From Campylorhamphus procurvoides (Eukaryota; Chordata; Aves; Passeriformes; Dendrocolaptidae): a stretch of 64,000 nt of DNA. The stretch covers positions 92,937-156,936 of the forward strand of contig WBMV01005970.1 of assembly GCA_013396655.1 (NCBI GenBank). Reading direction: 5' to 3'. The notes under the pieces are model-generated. The model was not told the DNA's origin and did not search any database. It saw only the letters and a program-made list of their open reading frames with translations. A program made the position numbers and the translations under genes. Below, in pieces: positions 42,201-49,665 of the stretch. How positions within the stretch are numbered: the stretch's first letter is position 1; each line of letters begins with the position of its first letter.

Positions 42201-45200
42201 TCAGAGCACACAGGTATCAATACTATTTAGCTTAAGTCTTGCCTATAACCTGAACTGCAAACCGCACCTGACCAATGAAGAAGGCTGAACAAAGCATAAA
42301 AGTGATGTAATTTCCTTTAAAAAGCAATCCAAAATATCTTGTGTACAGAGGTACAGATTTCTTGGTCTTAAAATCTGACCACTCTCAAACCATGATTTCA
42401 GCCTCAGCCTACAGGCCATTCTGTGAGAGGGAGGAATTCCATCTGCAGGTGTTTATTGGATCTGTTTCTCCATTAAGTCACTTTAAAACCTAACACCAGC
42501 AGCAGAAAAAGGTAACATGACCTGCACTTCCCCTTACCTTTCCTGCACAAGCACACACCTAACATACAGTTATTCACCACCAATATGCTTGTTTCCCTCT
42601 GCACCACACTGAAGGTTTTCAGCCCAGTAAACATTCACAATTTCCACTTGGGTCACTTCCACAGCCCAGTCCAAGCTCTTCCAAAGGTTGGGATAGAAAG
42701 CACAGCAGGCAGGACTCCATACCTTTCTTTCTGCAGTCAAATGCACGAGGCTGGTAAGAACAACCCTGAAATACACAGCAAGAGATGTTTTCTATCTAGA
42801 AATACATTTGAGCCCACAGTACACCAAACTACACAAAGCTGGGCTGTGTGTGCTCTGCAGGCACAAGATCCTCTGTGAAATTCAGTCAGTATCGACTGAA
42901 AACAACATTAAAGCTAAAAAGACACCTGTCAACTTGAAACCCAGGCACATCTGCAAGTGCTACAGCTATTAATCGGCAATCTCCACCATCTCTACTGTGA
43001 AAACCACACGTTTTTCATAGCATTTGATGTTTCAAATCACCCTTACAATCATTACTGCTCTACCCCCCACAGTCTCCTGCTTCCTTAACAGGAACACCTA
43101 ACATTTAGAAAGAAAAAACCATTTCTGTATATGTCAAAGGGAAACCCTCCCTCCTCCAAGTTCCAGGACACTGCCATTAAGACAAACTTGGTTTTGCTTA
43201 AGTTAACTTCACAATTCAAGTTAATAGAATATTTTGGTTTCAGTCACAAACACTTATAGTTAGCAGCCAAACAGACAACAGCAAGTGGAAAAAAGCCCAA
43301 CCATCACCACAGAGTCTCCCTATGCGTTTTTTTCCATTCCAGGAGTTTTTAGAATTTTCCTACCCTGCCACGGGTCTAAAGGTGTCAGGAATGGGAGACA
43401 CCAGCTACAACCTGAACTTAGTTACAGTCAGGTGTTCTGGAGCACTACATAATAAGCAGAAAGCCAAACCATAATCTCACATCCCTCAGTTCCAGGAAAC
43501 TCAGGATTGATAACCTCAAAAGCAGGTGCAAAGGCTTCATCCTGAAGTTGGATTAGGACGACCTAAGCACAGGTCTGTTTGGGCAAAGACCCCGCTCATG
43601 CTGGGAGGCAACACTGGAGCGGAAACAATGAGGTAGGTTTTTCCTAAGTAGCATTTAGGAAGGTGTCATCACCGTCTGAGCCTTTGAAATCCCCCAAGCA
43701 ATTAAACAGTCAAAAGAGAAGAGGCTTTTAGCTTTGCAAACACCAATTATTTCCCAGCACCAACACAGATGTTGAACATTAAAAATAATGTCTTTTCTCT
43801 GAAGATGGGAGAGGGGCTGACGACAGCTGCCATGGGCAAGTCAGACCTTGCCCCAAAACCCATCTATCAAATCTGCTGTCATTTAACTCCAATGACGAAT
43901 CTTCAGCCAAATAAGAAACTTTTAAAAATTGCTTGAAGTCACTGGTTTTTTTTTGTCAGAAGTCTGCACTGGAGCTACACCACATCAGCAAAGAAAGAAC
44001 TTGTAGGAGAAAGCTGCAGCAAAACGTCTCACCCACACAGGTATTTCAAAGCCTGTCATGGGCATTGATTGATTTCTTCTAAAGCTTTTAGTGCACATTA
44101 GTTTGTTTACTAGTTCTAAAAGCATTACTAATTTAGTTAGGGTTTTTTTAAGCTATGCCAGCACGTTGGAAGGGAGCACACCTTGAGAGAGAACGTATCA
44201 CAAAAATATGCCTGCTTGGGGACAGGCTTCATCCATTTAAAAAAATAACACTCCTGCTGAGATTTGGAATAATTATAATAAATGGCTTAGCCCAGATGGC
44301 CACTTGTAACTCCTGAATTACCAATTCACTGTGCACACTGTACACAAAGCAGTAACAGTGTACATCATTTAGCACTCCTGAGACTTCCACACTGTGAGTT
44401 GTGCCGGATTCCACTTTTGCAGTGAAATATTAATGATGATCCCCAGGTCTATATCACAAGAGCCAAACAAATCAAAGTAAAATGGGGAATTGACTCAAGG
44501 GTATCTAACCTTGCAATGGATACTCACAGGATGGAAAGGTCAAACATTAATTGGCTCTATTTTACACAGAACTGCAAAAATTTCAGTAAGCCTTTTCTCC
44601 TCTGTCTCTAAGAGCTACAAACATCAGGTGGTTTCAAAAAACCCCCCTGGGAGACTAACTGAAATGTCAGATGCATGAGAAGGGTTAGATACAGCTTCCT
44701 CATGTGGTAAAACCCATTATTAATAGTTTATGGGCATGGAATTTGTTTGCTGCAACAAAACTAGAGTTCTGCACTGTAGCAGTATTTCCTCACAACTCCT
44801 GAAAAGATCCTGTTATCCCTCTTCACCTGCTGCAATGTATCCACACTGCATCATTGCACTTCCAGACAGCCAACACTTTGCCAGGGTTGAAGATGGAAGA
44901 TTTTTAAGGCAGTTTTCATCCATCAGTTGCAAGCAGGTTCCACAGAGTCACTAGCTAGGTTTAACATCTGAAGAGTCTGAAGAGCACACGCTGGAGGGCT
45001 GGGATCCCAGCCATGAGGGCCGAGTGGCTGTGAAGGGACAGAGGGAAAACACAGACCTTCAGGATCTTCAGAAACTTCCCCTGCAACCTTATATTCATGA
45101 CTCAATACGCAAGGTCAGGAAATTATAGCAGCAAAAGGTGGAAAGGAACAGAATGTCTGTGTGGGATGAAGCAGAGCTGAATTCACAGGGAGACTTTTGG

Positions 45201-48200
45201 TGATAACATCAGAAAATTTTCAGGTAACGAGTTCATCAGCCACTGGATTATGTCTGAGGAGTCCTGAGTTTGAATCCATTTCCAAAGCAAAACTGAACGT
45301 GGTAAGAAAGTCACCCAAACTCAATTGTATTCAGGATCTTAGAAAAAAGGCTGCTAAAAACTGTAAAAAGAATTGCACTCTGACTTGTAAGGCAAACCTG
45401 GGGCCTTGCATGGTCCCTACACGTACATCAATCAGCACTGCCTGTGTACCACAGCATCACACCAAGCCCTGACTCCCAGAGGCAGGCCCAGAGCTGGAGG
45501 CAGGGAACTCGGAGGCCTGGCTAGCTGAAGGCCTTCAGATAAGGTGCTGAAATACAACACCTGCACTTTCCACTTCTCCCAGCTGCACAAAAAGCAGAGC
45601 TGCCTCACCCAGGCTTTGTGAAAATGAAAGGTGGCAGAGCGTTCCAAGGTTCTCAGGTGAGAGGCAGGAGGAAGTGCAGCAGTATTTCAAAGTCCCTTGA
45701 CTAATACATAAAATGTTTGAGCATTTCCATAAAGTTCCCAAAGGCAGCTCAAGTGTGCAGCAGGAATGCTAAATTACAGCTGAGAAATCCTGAAATTAAA
45801 ATTCAAGCACTCCTGCTAATTTGTCATCAAGCATCAGGTGTTCACACCAGTTCACAGTACTTTTACAATCTGCATTCCAAATTACACTTAGCATTCAAAG
45901 AGTACCATGAGAGAAGAGAGATGGCTTTAGCTAGCCAGAGAATCTGCTCTGCACATTTGTTCAGTCAGGCAAGACATGGATGGCAAAAACTTTTGAAAAG
46001 GGACAATTTCTCCTTCCAGGTCTCCTAGGGGTTTTACAATATTCAGCAACAGTGATTTCCTATTGTTTTAAATGCTCATGGAAAGCAGGAACGGAGCACG
46101 TGGAGTCAGAGGGTAAGAAATCCTGGCTCTTTGCTTATTCACATCATTGTTGTGATACTGCTAAGTAACTATCAACATGGGAACCAGAGGCAGGAATGTA
46201 CTCAGATATACAATTATTGGAGGAACTGGTGGGGCTTTGTACCAACTGCTAAGCTCTATTTCAAGAGAAAGTTTCTATTACTGATTAACATCAGCAATTG
46301 TGTGCCTGGGTTTAAAGTGGCATTCTGCCTACCATTCCCAACAGAAAAGAGCAACAGCAAGTCTTGGACTTCCAGAAACAACAGCAAAAGTGATTAGCCA
46401 GCCTATTCCCTGCCTAAAAGAAAAATAAAAAATTAACTATCCATAGTTCAAAAATAGAGAGACAGGAAAGCTCAAGGATTATAACTGAGTACAGAAAGCT
46501 GCTTTTGACCTCTGCACTGGGAGCCGAAGGTGCTGTTTCACTGGCATCAAAATCTGCAACAACTTTATTTCTCCCTCAGTTACAACACCCTATCCAATAC
46601 ATGCACCAGAGTTCATAGATCTGGAAGCACCTGACAAAACAGAAGGTAAAAAGGCACCAAGCCTCCCACGTGGAAGTAGGATCTAACACAAAACATAGGT
46701 ACACGAAAGCCCTGCCCGCAGGAACACCTTTATCCTCTGCCCATTTCAGAATGAAGAGTTCAGGGAAATGAAAGGTAATAAAAGGGTGCAATAAGCACAC
46801 TCTGGAGTCCATGGTTTAGCTTTGACCAGGACAGGTTAACATTTTTAAGGACACCAAAGAAGAATCTCATGGCCAAAGATTAGCTAGAGTCAGCTGCAGC
46901 CAAAAGATGTATCTTCAGGCAACAGCACCCAAAAGCCAACAAACTGGAGACACAAGACAACCACAGCCTATAGCTTGTGCCCCTCCCAGCATGGACAGTG
47001 ACAAGCATTTCAGGCTTACCTGCCTGGTCCTTACATATTGGTGTAACCCAAAAATGGCTAGGTAATGCGAGGGCTAAAAAAACCCTGATTATAACCACGA
47101 AACCACCATCGGTCCAACTGCATGTCTCAAATGGTGTCAGGTTTGTGTTTAGCAACCCCGAGCTGCACTGCAGACTGTACACAATGCCTCTCAGTTTTGT
47201 CAGTGGGCAGCTTTTCAAATGAAAAAATCAATAGCAGTACACCTAAATTTCTCAAGCACTCAGGAAACCTCTCCCCAGGGTCCATTACCTGAGTGGGAAA
47301 GGCACCCACACCAGAGCAGGACCACGAAAAGGAAAAAGACAGGACCATTTATTTACATAACTGTCTTTGATTTCTGATCCTCCCCAGTCCAGCTTTTTCT
47401 ATCACTGCAAAGGGTACAGTTACCAAGCGACTGAAGTCAGAGCTGCCTTTGGGAACCCAATAGCAACAACTAAATCTGTGTTTACTCACCCAAATCGAGG
47501 CAGCTTTGTTTAGATACTGAAAAACCACACTCAAGTTGGGACAAGTTTTTGCTGCAATATTACATGAAGATTTTACTGGAAGGCTGCAGTGACCGAACCG
47601 TGGAGTCTTTTTAGAGGAAAAAGGCTTTTTTTGGGTTTGTTTTAAGGTAGAAACAAATCACGTGGCAGTATCTTCTCTGAATACCTGTTTTCATTTTCCT
47701 TATCTCCAACTGGTCACGTGTCTAATGACACTACCACCTAAATTTAGCTCATTCTGCTAGCACTGGCAATCCTAGCGATGCCTGTAGGACTGCAACACAC
47801 CTTTCCTCCTCTCATTCTCCCCCTTCTCCTGCAGCACACGGGGCCATTTCTGCACCAGCAAAGCAGACGGTTCTCCAGGAGCCTCCTGCCTGCCTCTGCC
47901 ACCCCGGAGGGGCAGGGGGACCCTGCAGGGACACACCAGACACCCGTTCTGCTCGGTGCAACGCCCATCCCTGCCAGCCCCTTTGTGCTCCATCACGGTG
48001 CCCCCCTCGCCCGCTTTTGTCTCCGACCTGTCAGTCAGCCCATGCTAAAACCCCCACGCCACACCAACTTTGGGAAGTGGGAATATTCCGACGCAGACCT
48101 ACACCCTGTGGCTCATCAGATGCAATTACGAGGTCACAGATTTACATACGCCTCATCGGCAAGGGGCGAGAGGCTCACGTAAACAAGGGCAGCTCCGAAC

Positions 48201-48689
48201 CGCGGCTGCTTCCTGCTGAAATCCTAATCCAGCGGAGGTTTCCCTGCTGACTCCCCTAGAACAGGCGATGACGACACCGTGCAGTGAAGGCAGAGACACC
48301 GGCCAGCATCCCCCAGCAAGTCAGGCTCGCTCAAATCACCTTCACGGGGGGGTTTCTCTCGCAGCCCCAGCAGAGCCCGCAGCACACACCGCGCCGGGCT
48401 GCGGGCAGGGGAGCGATGAAGGGAAGGGAACAGCGTTTCACCCTCCGGGCGGGCACAAACGGCGGTCTAAGGAGGGGGAAAAGGGGCAGCAAACCCCCTT
48501 TTCTTTGGGAGCCCCCGGCCCGCCCCGCAGGCCGCGCAGGGCCTGCCCCGGGAGGCCTCCAAGGGGCGCCCCGGCCTTGCGGCCCCGCGGGAGCCCCCCG
48601 GGCCCCCTGCCCGCCACCCCCGGTACCTTGGTCTCCTTGACGTGCTGCTTGATGCCCTCGGGGTACCACTGCACCCGCACGTATCCCCG
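112..48689 (-). CDS. UBE2O: UBE2O, ubiquitin-conjugating enzyme E2 O (5' part, 12 exons, partial at both ends)
   Basis: UBE2O is a large E2 enzyme with built-in E3 activity. Established work links it to ubiquitination of orphan ribosomal proteins in maturing red cells and of substrates such as BAP1. Twelve exons on the minus strand (48627-48689, 17526-17585, 12313-12423, 11544-11641, 10026-10089, 8164-8307, 7451-7560, 6523-6673, 5237-5739, 2329-2483, 1272-1384, 112-237) have GT-AG borders and compatible phases. They join into 1698 bases, or 566 codons, without a stop. The translation matches vertebrate UBE2O from RGYVRVQWYPEG to the LIGEEEDVSVYD region, covering the conserved N-terminal substrate-binding regions and the basic nuclear localisation segment. 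The start codon lies in the N gap. The coiled coil and C-terminal UBC domain with the catalytic cysteine lie beyond the left edge. Synteny with AANAT and RHBDF2 supports the call. Confidence 0.97.
238..1271 (-). other. UBE2O: UBE2O intron 11
   Basis: This is an intron of about 1.0 kb between exons 11 and 12. I recognise no repeat, RNA gene or further exon; open frames here show no homology I know. Confidence 0.85.
1272..1384 (-). CDS. UBE2O: UBE2O exon 11
   Basis: The exon has 113 bases. The carried G plus CC makes Ala, followed by 37 codons from QSSQDPGLYGVVQSGDHIGR to SSGDDVE, ending in phase 0. The acceptor is CCCAAAG after a pyrimidine-rich stretch and the donor GTGAG (complement of 1267-1271). 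I chose this acceptor because it preserves phase. The more obvious CCCAG three bases downstream would also keep the frame and would replace the Ala and Gln pair with Glu. Confidence 0.93.
1385..2328 (-). other. UBE2O: UBE2O intron 10
   Basis: This is an intron of about 0.9 kb between exons 10 and 11. Apart from a short AGAAATACT duplication near 2041-2058 I see nothing notable. Confidence 0.85.
2329..2483 (-). CDS. UBE2O: UBE2O exon 10
   Basis: The exon has 155 bases. It completes the split Arg codon, gives 51 codons from VAVEVVTTMTSADVMWQDGT to GDFVVDKR, and leaves one G of the next codon. The acceptor is TTCCCAG and the donor GTATTG (complement of 2323-2328). It opens the second conserved region, with the diagnostic VHHLDNNEFCPGDFVVDKR string. 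Confidence 0.97.
2484..5236 (-). other. UBE2O: UBE2O intron 9 (contains hairpin palindrome)
   Basis: This is an intron of about 2.75 kb between exons 9 and 10. It carries the long inverted repeat at 2961-3102, described separately. The rest looks like ordinary intron sequence with no coding frame I recognise. Confidence 0.85.
2961..3102. repeat. Near-perfect 59-bp inverted repeat (hairpin palindrome)
   Basis: The left arm (2961-3019) and the right arm (3044-3102) are reverse complements at 57 of 59 positions. A 24-base spacer (3020-3043) separates them and itself contains ACACAT and ATGTGT in opposition. One arm difference (T at 2986 opposite G at 3077) would be a G:U wobble in a plus-strand transcript and an A:C mismatch in the UBE2O-sense transcript. 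The outer flanks stop pairing abruptly. It could be a palindromic MITE-type element, a small-RNA precursor, or a local inverted duplication. I recognise no named family. Confidence 0.9.
5237..5739 (-). CDS. UBE2O: UBE2O exon 9 (acidic/Ser-rich linker and nuclear localisation region)
   Basis: This is the longest exon in view, with 503 bases, 167 codons and two bases of a split Arg codon. Residues 1-13 are basic (VRRLLKKQIVKIM). Residues 20-83 are a low-complexity linker rich in Glu, Lys, Pro and Ala. Residues 101-115 are acidic (MEQDADDEAADDTDD) and 116-135 are a Ser/Thr tract. Residues 137-158 are a strongly basic segment with KRKHKKKKTK, matching the nuclear localisation signal known in UBE2O. 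The 20-83 linker is the least conserved part compared with the mammalian sequence. The acceptor is CTCCAG and the donor GTGAG. Confidence 0.96.
5740..6522 (-). other. UBE2O: UBE2O intron 8
   Basis: This is an intron of about 0.8 kb between exons 8 and 9, with a CTTTCTCCAG acceptor. I see nothing further in it. Confidence 0.85.
6523..6673 (-). CDS. UBE2O: UBE2O exon 8
   Basis: The exon has 151 bases. It completes the split Arg codon and gives 50 codons from VKRLGCFDHAQRQLGERCLY to LGEGSVAKK, ending in phase 0. The acceptor is GCCAG and the donor GTGAG (complement of 6518-6522). The paired cysteines in CECPERNC are visible. No catalytic role is expected here, since the UBC domain is far downstream. 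Confidence 0.96.
6674..7450 (-). other. UBE2O: UBE2O intron 7
   Basis: This is an intron of about 0.8 kb between exons 7 and 8. It contains an exact 13-base tandem duplication (AGCTCCACACCTG, 7101-7113 and 7114-7126) and nothing else notable. Confidence 0.85.
7451..7560 (-). CDS. UBE2O: UBE2O exon 7
   Basis: The exon has 110 bases and encodes VQVVELKVTWITKSFCPGGT through SIITQDKLS plus two bases of an Arg codon. The acceptor is TTGTAG and the donor GTGAGG. The mammalian form ends TQENLGR as I recall it; here it reads TQDKLSR, a modest divergence at the exon end. The frame continues cleanly into exon 8. Confidence 0.94.
7561..8163 (-). other. UBE2O: UBE2O intron 6
   Basis: This is an intron of about 0.6 kb between exons 6 and 7. 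I see nothing notable. Confidence 0.85.
8164..8307 (-). CDS. UBE2O: UBE2O exon 6
   Basis: The exon has 144 bases and 48 codons from GLFFDDSYGFYPGQVLIGPS to KFRVVVEE, phase 0 at both ends. The acceptor is CCACAG and the donor GTAAGG. The block contains the strongly conserved SSVQWLSGVKPVLSTKSKF stretch, one of the most diagnostic segments for UBE2O. Confidence 0.97.
8308..10025 (-). other. UBE2O: UBE2O intron 5
   Basis: This is an intron of about 1.7 kb between exons 5 and 6. I see no recognisable repeat, exon or RNA gene. Confidence 0.85.
10026..10089 (-). CDS. UBE2O: UBE2O exon 5
   Basis: The exon has 64 bases and completes the split Arg codon, then reads CSMSTEDGAKLYDVCPHVSD plus S, ending in phase 0. 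The acceptor is CCTTCCAG and the donor GTGAGC. It bridges the first conserved block to the GLFFDDSYGFYPGQ block of exon 6. Confidence 0.95.
10090..11543 (-). other. UBE2O: UBE2O intron 4
   Basis: This is an intron of about 1.45 kb between exons 4 and 5, AT-rich and with no long open frames. I see nothing recognisable. Confidence 0.85.
11544..11641 (-). CDS. UBE2O: UBE2O exon 4
   Basis: The exon has 98 bases and encodes PFMYGDYIAYDCWLGKVYDL through LKLSNGA, plus two bases of the next Arg codon. The acceptor is CCCAG and the donor GTACTT. The split AG|G Arg codon is completed by exon 5. The segment is nearly identical to the family sequence I recall. Confidence 0.96.
11642..12312 (-). other. 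UBE2O: UBE2O intron 3
   Basis: This is an intron of about 0.7 kb between exons 3 and 4. I see nothing notable. Confidence 0.85.
12313..12423 (-). CDS. UBE2O: UBE2O exon 3
   Basis: The exon has 111 bases and 37 codons from DSQCGTVIDVN to SKDLQHIW, phase 0 at both ends. The acceptor is TTTTCAG and the donor GTGAG (complement of 12308-12312). This belongs to the first conserved region of UBE2O, an SH3-like beta domain used in substrate recognition according to family knowledge. Confidence 0.96.
12424..17525 (-). other. UBE2O: UBE2O intron 2
   Basis: This is an intron of about 5.1 kb between exons 2 and 3. The stretch around 13500-13950 is more GC-rich than its surroundings and has several overlapping chance frames, but I find no homology or splice structure to support an exon. 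The rest is ordinary intron sequence. Confidence 0.85.
17526..17585 (-). CDS. UBE2O: UBE2O exon 2
   Basis: The exon has 60 bases and 20 codons, LKLEDRSVVPRDVVRRMSSS, phase 0 at both ends. The acceptor is CTTAG after a GA-rich/CT-rich tract on the coding strand, and the donor is GTAAG (17521-17525). It follows exon 1 after a 31-kb intron and leads directly into DSQCGTVIDVN of exon 3, as in the family. Confidence 0.95.
17591..17607. repeat. GA microsatellite next to UBE2O exon 2
   Basis: A short GA-rich run lies just beyond exon 2. On the coding strand it forms the CT-rich polypyrimidine tract in front of the CTTAG acceptor, so its length could affect splicing. Confidence 0.6.
23158..23328 (-). 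mobile_element. CR1 retrotransposon 3' fragment
   Basis: About 170 bases match the reverse complement of the CR1 3' end as I know it. The segment starts with the ATCACAGAATGG form of the terminal repeat, continues with TTTGGGTTGGAA and CAGGGACATCTTCCACTA, and ends near CCACAGCTTCTCTGGGTAACC. The element therefore runs on the minus strand and is 5' truncated, the usual state for this non-LTR family. It is diverged and has no coding capacity. Confidence 0.9.
31908..31936. repeat. 14-base direct tandem duplication
   Basis: GAACAACATTAGCA occurs at 31908-31921 and again at 31923-31936, one base apart. It is a small local duplication inside UBE2O intron 1. Confidence 0.7.
40134..40293. repeat. 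Imperfect 80-bp tandem duplication joined by a single N
   Basis: A segment starting ACTCTCAACAAAA and ending GTGAGGGCACCT occurs at 40134-40213 (80 bases) and 40217-40293 (77 bases). The copies differ by a few substitutions and one 3-base indel. One ambiguous base (40214) sits at the junction. It is either a real recent tandem duplication or an assembly join between two haplotypes. Confidence 0.9.
47659..47720. promoter_or_regulatory. Two CACGTG E-boxes at the 5' end of UBE2O intron 1
   Basis: CACGTG occurs at 47659-47664 and 47715-47720, each as TCACGTG, about 1 kb downstream of exon 1. Such sites can bind bHLH factors (MYC/MAX, USF, TFEB or CLOCK/BMAL1). Whether they function here is inference. 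Confidence 0.35.
48360..48689 (-). promoter_or_regulatory. CpG-rich region around UBE2O exon 1 (probable CpG-island promoter)
   Basis: The sequence is very GC-rich with many CpG dinucleotides, unlike the AT-rich intron to its left. It flanks exon 1 and runs into the N gap. The transcription start and core promoter of UBE2O are expected inside or just right of the gap. No TATA box is visible, which fits a CpG-island promoter. Confidence 0.65.
48627..48689 (-). CDS. UBE2O: UBE2O exon 1, 3' part (cut by assembly gap)
   Basis: The 21 codons read RGYVRVQWYPEGIKQHVKET plus K and end in phase 0 at a GTACCG donor (complement of 48621-48626). The upstream part of the exon, which in mammals encodes an Ala/Pro-rich and acidic N-terminus and the start codon, is lost in the N run beginning at 48690. 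The exon sits in very GC-rich, CpG-rich sequence typical of a housekeeping first exon. Confidence 0.95.
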
Positions 48690-49155
48690 NNNNNNNNNNN
48701 NNNNNNNNNNNNNNNNNNNNNNNNNNNNNNNNNNNNNNNNNNNNNNNNNNNNNNNNNNNNNNNNNNNNNNNNNNNNNNNNNNNNNNNNNNNNNNNNNNNN
48801 NNNNNNNNNNNNNNNNNNNNNNNNNNNNNNNNNNNNNNNNNNNNNNNNNNNNNNNNNNNNNNNNNNNNNNNNNNNNNNNNNNNNNNNNNNNNNNNNNNNN
48901 NNNNNNNNNNNNNNNNNNNNNNNNNNNNNNNNNNNNNNNNNNNNNNNNNNNNNNNNNNNNNNNNNNNNNNNNNNNNNNNNNNNNNNNNNNNNNNNNNNNN
49001 NNNNNNNNNNNNNNNNNNNNNNNNNNNNNNNNNNNNNNNNNNNNNNNNNNNNNNNNNNNNNNNNNNNNNNNNNNNNNNNNNNNNNNNNNNNNNNNNNNNN
49101 NNNNNNNNNNNNNNNNNNNNNNNNNNNNNNNNNNNNNNNNNNNNNNNNNNNNNNN
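48690..49155. other. Assembly gap (466 N)
   Basis: A run of 466 N interrupts UBE2O exon 1 inside the coding frame. It hides the start codon, most of the N-terminal domain and probably the 5' UTR and core promoter. Extreme GC content is the likely reason. Confidence 0.99.
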
Positions 49156-49179
49156 TGGGGCGGGGAGGGAGGGAGGTGA

Positions 49180-49665
49180 CACCGATCCCGTGGGTGCGGA
49201 GGGTGCATCATGGACCCCAGGGATGGGGGGCTCTATCACCGACCCCAAGGATGAGGGGGCTGAGCTGCATCAGCGACCCCAGAGATGGGGGGGGCCTGAG
49301 TTGCATGAGCAACCCCAGGAATGGGGGGACTGTGCTCAATCACCGACCCCAGGGGTGTAACATCATCCCTAAGGGTTGGGGTGCATTGCATCATCTCCAG
49401 GGATGGTGGGGAGGGGGCTAAGATGCATAATCCACAGGAATGGGGATGTCTGCATCACTGTCCTGTGATCCCCAGGGATGGGGGGCTGCACAGCATCATC
49501 CCCTGATCCCCATGGATGGGGGGCTCCACTGCATCATCATCCCCAGTGATGGGGGGAGGTCTGCTGTGCATCACTCCCAGGGGCTGGGGTGCTGCAGTGC
49601 CTCAACCCTTGGCCCCACTGATGGGGGGCTGCACTGTGTCATTCCCCACTCCCCAGTGAGGGGCA
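49180..49665. repeat. Degenerate G-rich minisatellite upstream of UBE2O
   Basis: About a dozen imperfect copies of a unit of roughly 30-40 bases are present, each with a CATCA-like segment, CCCCAGGGATGGGGGG and a CT-rich spacer. Plus-strand G runs of five to eight bases recur throughout. The copies vary in spacing and are diverged, so this is an old VNTR. It lies next to the probable UBE2O promoter. Long open frames crossing it are a by-product of the repeat. Confidence 0.88.

Larger units (their letters stand above)
17586..48626 (-). other. UBE2O: UBE2O intron 1, about 31 kb
   Basis: This giant first intron makes up nearly half the window. It contains a GA microsatellite at 17591-17607, next to the exon 2 acceptor on the plus strand. 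It also contains a CR1 fragment (23158-23328), a duplicated 14-base motif at 31908-31936, an 80-bp tandem duplication with one N (40134-40293), and two CACGTG sites near its 5' end. The last few hundred bases toward exon 1 become CpG-rich. Several open frames of 100-205 codons occur, but none resembles a protein I know. The intron could host enhancers or a noncoding transcript; the sequence alone does not show this. Confidence 0.88.

Noticed and set aside
45255..45290. GAGTTTGAATCC string resembling a tRNA T-loop/B-box
   Set aside because: No matching A-box, acceptor stem or anticodon arm could be drawn upstream.
48268..49421. Long frames spanning the N gap on both strands
   Set aside because: Most of their length is ambiguous bases. 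Only the minus-strand 48627-48689 segment is real coding sequence.
49180..49665. Possible CRISPR array
   Set aside because: The repeats are imperfect, spacers are not unique units of constant length, and the DNA is vertebrate. A degenerate minisatellite explains it.
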